Assembly (NCBI GenBank): GCA_023265215.1 | Contig: JAHFUH010000275.1 | Location: 1-7,295 of the forward strand | DNA: 7,295 nucleotides | From: Acidobacteriota bacterium | GTDB taxonomy: Bacteria; Acidobacteriota; UBA6911 | Direction: 5' to 3' | Part shown: positions 5,834 through 7,295 of the stretch, one piece after another | Position numbering within the stretch: the stretch's first letter is position 1 | How the letters are laid out: each line of letters opens with the position of its first letter | Program-made: the position numbers and the translations under genes | The notes under the pieces: model-generated | Seen by the model: only the letters and a program-made list of their open reading frames with translations | Told to the model about the DNA's origin: nothing | Database searches by the model: none

Positions 5834-7003
5834 ATGAGAAGCACGAAGAACGATTCCGGATGGATATTAGTTGCTGTCGCCCTGTTCCTGGTGGTGCTGT
5901 GCGGGTTTGTGGCTCTTGCGACTGATGTGGGAAGCTTTTACAGTGTACGAACCAGCGCCCAGCGTGCAGCGGATGCAGGCGCTTTGGCAGGTGCTTTGAC
6001 GTTTGTAACCAGCTGCCAGAATTGCGCTGCAAATGATCCCAATAGGGAGAAAATTGCAAAAGCTCATGCAGAAGGAGTCGCACTGGCAAATAAAATCATG
6101 AATGTTGCGGTACAGAAGGCAACTGCTACAGTCAACGTTGCTGCCAGGCAGGTCACGGTGAAAGTGACACAAAGCGCTCCAACATTTTTTGCAGGTGTCC
6201 TCGGGTTCGGACCTGTAACGATCAGCGCAACTGCAACAGCTGAAGCAGGAAAGAACGCAACCGCTTCAAATTGTGTAAAACCATTGTTTATTCCCAACAG
6301 TTTGGAAATTGTCGGCAATCCATGCGCTGCCTGTGGAAGCACGACTAATCCGAGCATTCTGGTTAATGGATCCGGCCAAGTTACATCATTTGGCACAAAT
6401 GCCATACCTTCCTCATTCGGCTTCAATATGAAGAGCGCCACAGATCCATTAACGCAGCCGGTTAACAACATAAAAAGCATGTACGGAATCAAGTTTGATA
6501 ACGACACTCAGTCGGCAAATCCACAATATGGGCTAGATATATCCACATGCACGGATTCTGCGAAAATCGTTTGCAATGATTCCTATTTAGTGAAATCTGA
6601 TACCAGCACAAATTTAAATACAACAGCCAAACAAGAATTAACCATTCTTGCCAATAGTAATGGCACTCCTGACATCTGGAGCGGTACAGGATTATATACG
6701 GGGGCCAGTGGGAGCATTTCAAATACCAGCCATCAATCGATTACGGTTCCGATATTCGATGTCTGCAGTATACCTAGTTTCTGCGCTCTCGCCGGATCTC
6801 CGCCCCAACCTCAAGCCATGCTCTCAAGTCCTACTCAAAAAATAAAAGTGGTTGGATTCGCACGTTTATTTGTTGTCCCCCTCAGTGGTGGAAACATAAA
6901 ATTTGTTTTGGATGGCGTAAGCGGTTGCAGCAATTATGTACCTACTCCGGGAAGTGATCCGACAGGACCCTATGGCATTCCAGTGCGCCTGGTGCACAAT
7001 TAA
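5834..7003 (+). CDS. TadG-like pilus assembly protein, cysteine-rich
   Basis: This protein has 389 residues. GGGAAGG (5822-5828) precedes the ATG by 5 bases. Residues about 10-31 form the membrane anchor. DVGSFYSVRTSAQRAADAGALAGA (31-54) is the hallmark of the TadG-like N-terminal domain. The rest should lie in the periplasm or outside the cell. I see no DxSxS metal site, so the von Willebrand A domain found in many TadG proteins appears to be absent. Ten cysteines lie outside the membrane helix: two CxxC pairs (61/64 and 164/167) and 147, 239, 247, 311, 317 and 365, enough for several disulfides. The latter half is rich in Ser, Thr, Asn and Gly. The end (PYGIPVRLVHN) looks intact. It probably anchors or caps the pilus machine. 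The exact role is unknown. Confidence 0.85.
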   Translation: MRSTKNDSGWILVAVALFLVVLCGFVALATDVGSFYSVRTSAQRAADAGALAGALTFVTSCQNCAANDPNREKIAKAHAEGVALANKIMNVAVQKATATVNVAARQVTVKVTQSAPTFFAGVLGFGPVTISATATAEAGKNATASNCVKPLFIPNSLEIVGNPCAACGSTTNPSILVNGSGQVTSFGTNAIPSSFGFNMKSATDPLTQPVNNIKSMYGIKFDNDTQSANPQYGLDISTCTDSAKIVCNDSYLVKSDTSTNLNTTAKQELTILANSNGTPDIWSGTGLYTGASGSISNTSHQSITVPIFDVCSIPSFCALAGSPPQPQAMLSSPTQKIKVVGFARLFVVPLSGGNIKFVLDGVSGCSNYVPTPGSDPTGPYGIPVRLVHN

Positions 7004-7015
7004 GGGAAATAAAAT

Positions 7016-7295
7016 ATGGCAGCGCCTCAAATCAATGTCGCAATAATCAGCCCTTCGTTCGATACGCAAGGGATGTTGCGCTCTCTGATAAACGATACAA
7101 AGCTGGCATCTGTTGAAATGGAAGTGGACCAATACTGTGCCACCTTCGGCGATCGGTCAACCCGCCAGATCATTGATGCGCAGCCCCAGATCGTCATTAT
7201 TGATATGTTTGATCCGAAAGCAGCAGTCCGTTCGCTTTCGATCCTTCATCTGGAATTACCGGATGCCTGGTTTTTTGTCACTGCTCAAGCCGCAG
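7016..7295 (+). CDS. cpaE: CpaE/TadZ-like protein, N-terminal part (cut by window end)
   Basis: GGGAA (7004-7008) lies 7 bases before the ATG, directly after the TadG-like stop. Ninety-three codons are visible. They read as a receiver-like alpha/beta domain: strand INVAIISPS, then QPQIVIIDMFDP with Asp63 where a receiver's phosphate-accepting Asp would be, then LPDAWFFVTA, resembling the strand with the conserved Thr. CpaE/TadZ proteins have such an atypical receiver followed by a MinD/ParA-like ATPase, and they direct the Tad machine to its place on the inner membrane. The ATPase part lies outside the window, so the assignment rests on this domain plus position. A plain response regulator is the main alternative. 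Confidence 0.7.
   Translation, partial: MAAPQINVAIISPSFDTQGMLRSLINDTKLASVEMEVDQYCATFGDRSTRQIIDAQPQIVIIDMFDPKAAVRSLSILHLELPDAWFFVTAQAA

Noticed and set aside
6064..6507. 147-codon reverse-strand open frame opposite the TadG-like gene
   Set aside because: It is antisense to a well supported gene with a clear N-terminal signature. Its hydrophobic look is a by-product of the Ala/Thr-rich sense strand.

Overview
This window holds the 5' half of a tad (tight adherence) type IVc pilus locus. It lies downstream of a separate AAA+ ATPase gene and a gene-free stretch of about 500 bp that contains a pair of palindromic repeats. All recognisable genes are on the + strand. The gene order, the tandem Flp and TadE proteins and the REP-like palindrome suggest an acidobacterium or a similar soil or environmental Gram-negative bacterium. 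The secretin requires an outer membrane. The phylum is an inference and was not tested by any search.

Layout. 27-1361: a complete AAA+ ATPase with an N-terminal winged-helix-like region. 1362-1856: non-coding. It holds an inverted pair of GC-rich palindromic elements (1424-1593), then an AT-rich leader (about 1600-1793), then a strong hairpin (1794-1830) just ahead of a good ribosome binding site. 1857-2060 and 2127-2318: two tandem Flp-type prepilins. 2375-2800 and 2784-3272: two TadE-like minor pseudopilins that overlap by 17 bp. 3294-4166: CpaB/RcpC. 4192-5820: the CpaC/RcpA secretin. 5834-7003: a TadG-like protein without a visible von Willebrand A domain. 7016 to the window edge: the N-terminus of a CpaE/TadZ-like protein.

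How the parts fit. The Flp proteins would form the pilus fibre. The TadE and TadG-like proteins would be minor pilins or envelope-anchored assembly factors. CpaC forms the outer-membrane channel, with CpaB as its periplasmic partner, and CpaE would position the machine at the inner membrane. The motor ATPase (TadA/CpaF), the platform proteins (TadB/TadC) and the prepilin peptidase are not in the window. The first two are expected downstream. From tadE to cpaE the genes overlap or are spaced by 11 to 25 bp, which indicates one transcription unit. The pilin genes are set apart by longer gaps.

Novelty. This is mostly a recognisable pilus system. The least explained items are the wHTH-AAA+ ATPase beside the locus, the paired palindromes, the hairpin in front of the major pilin, the duplicated domain in the secretin and the cysteine-rich TadG-like protein.
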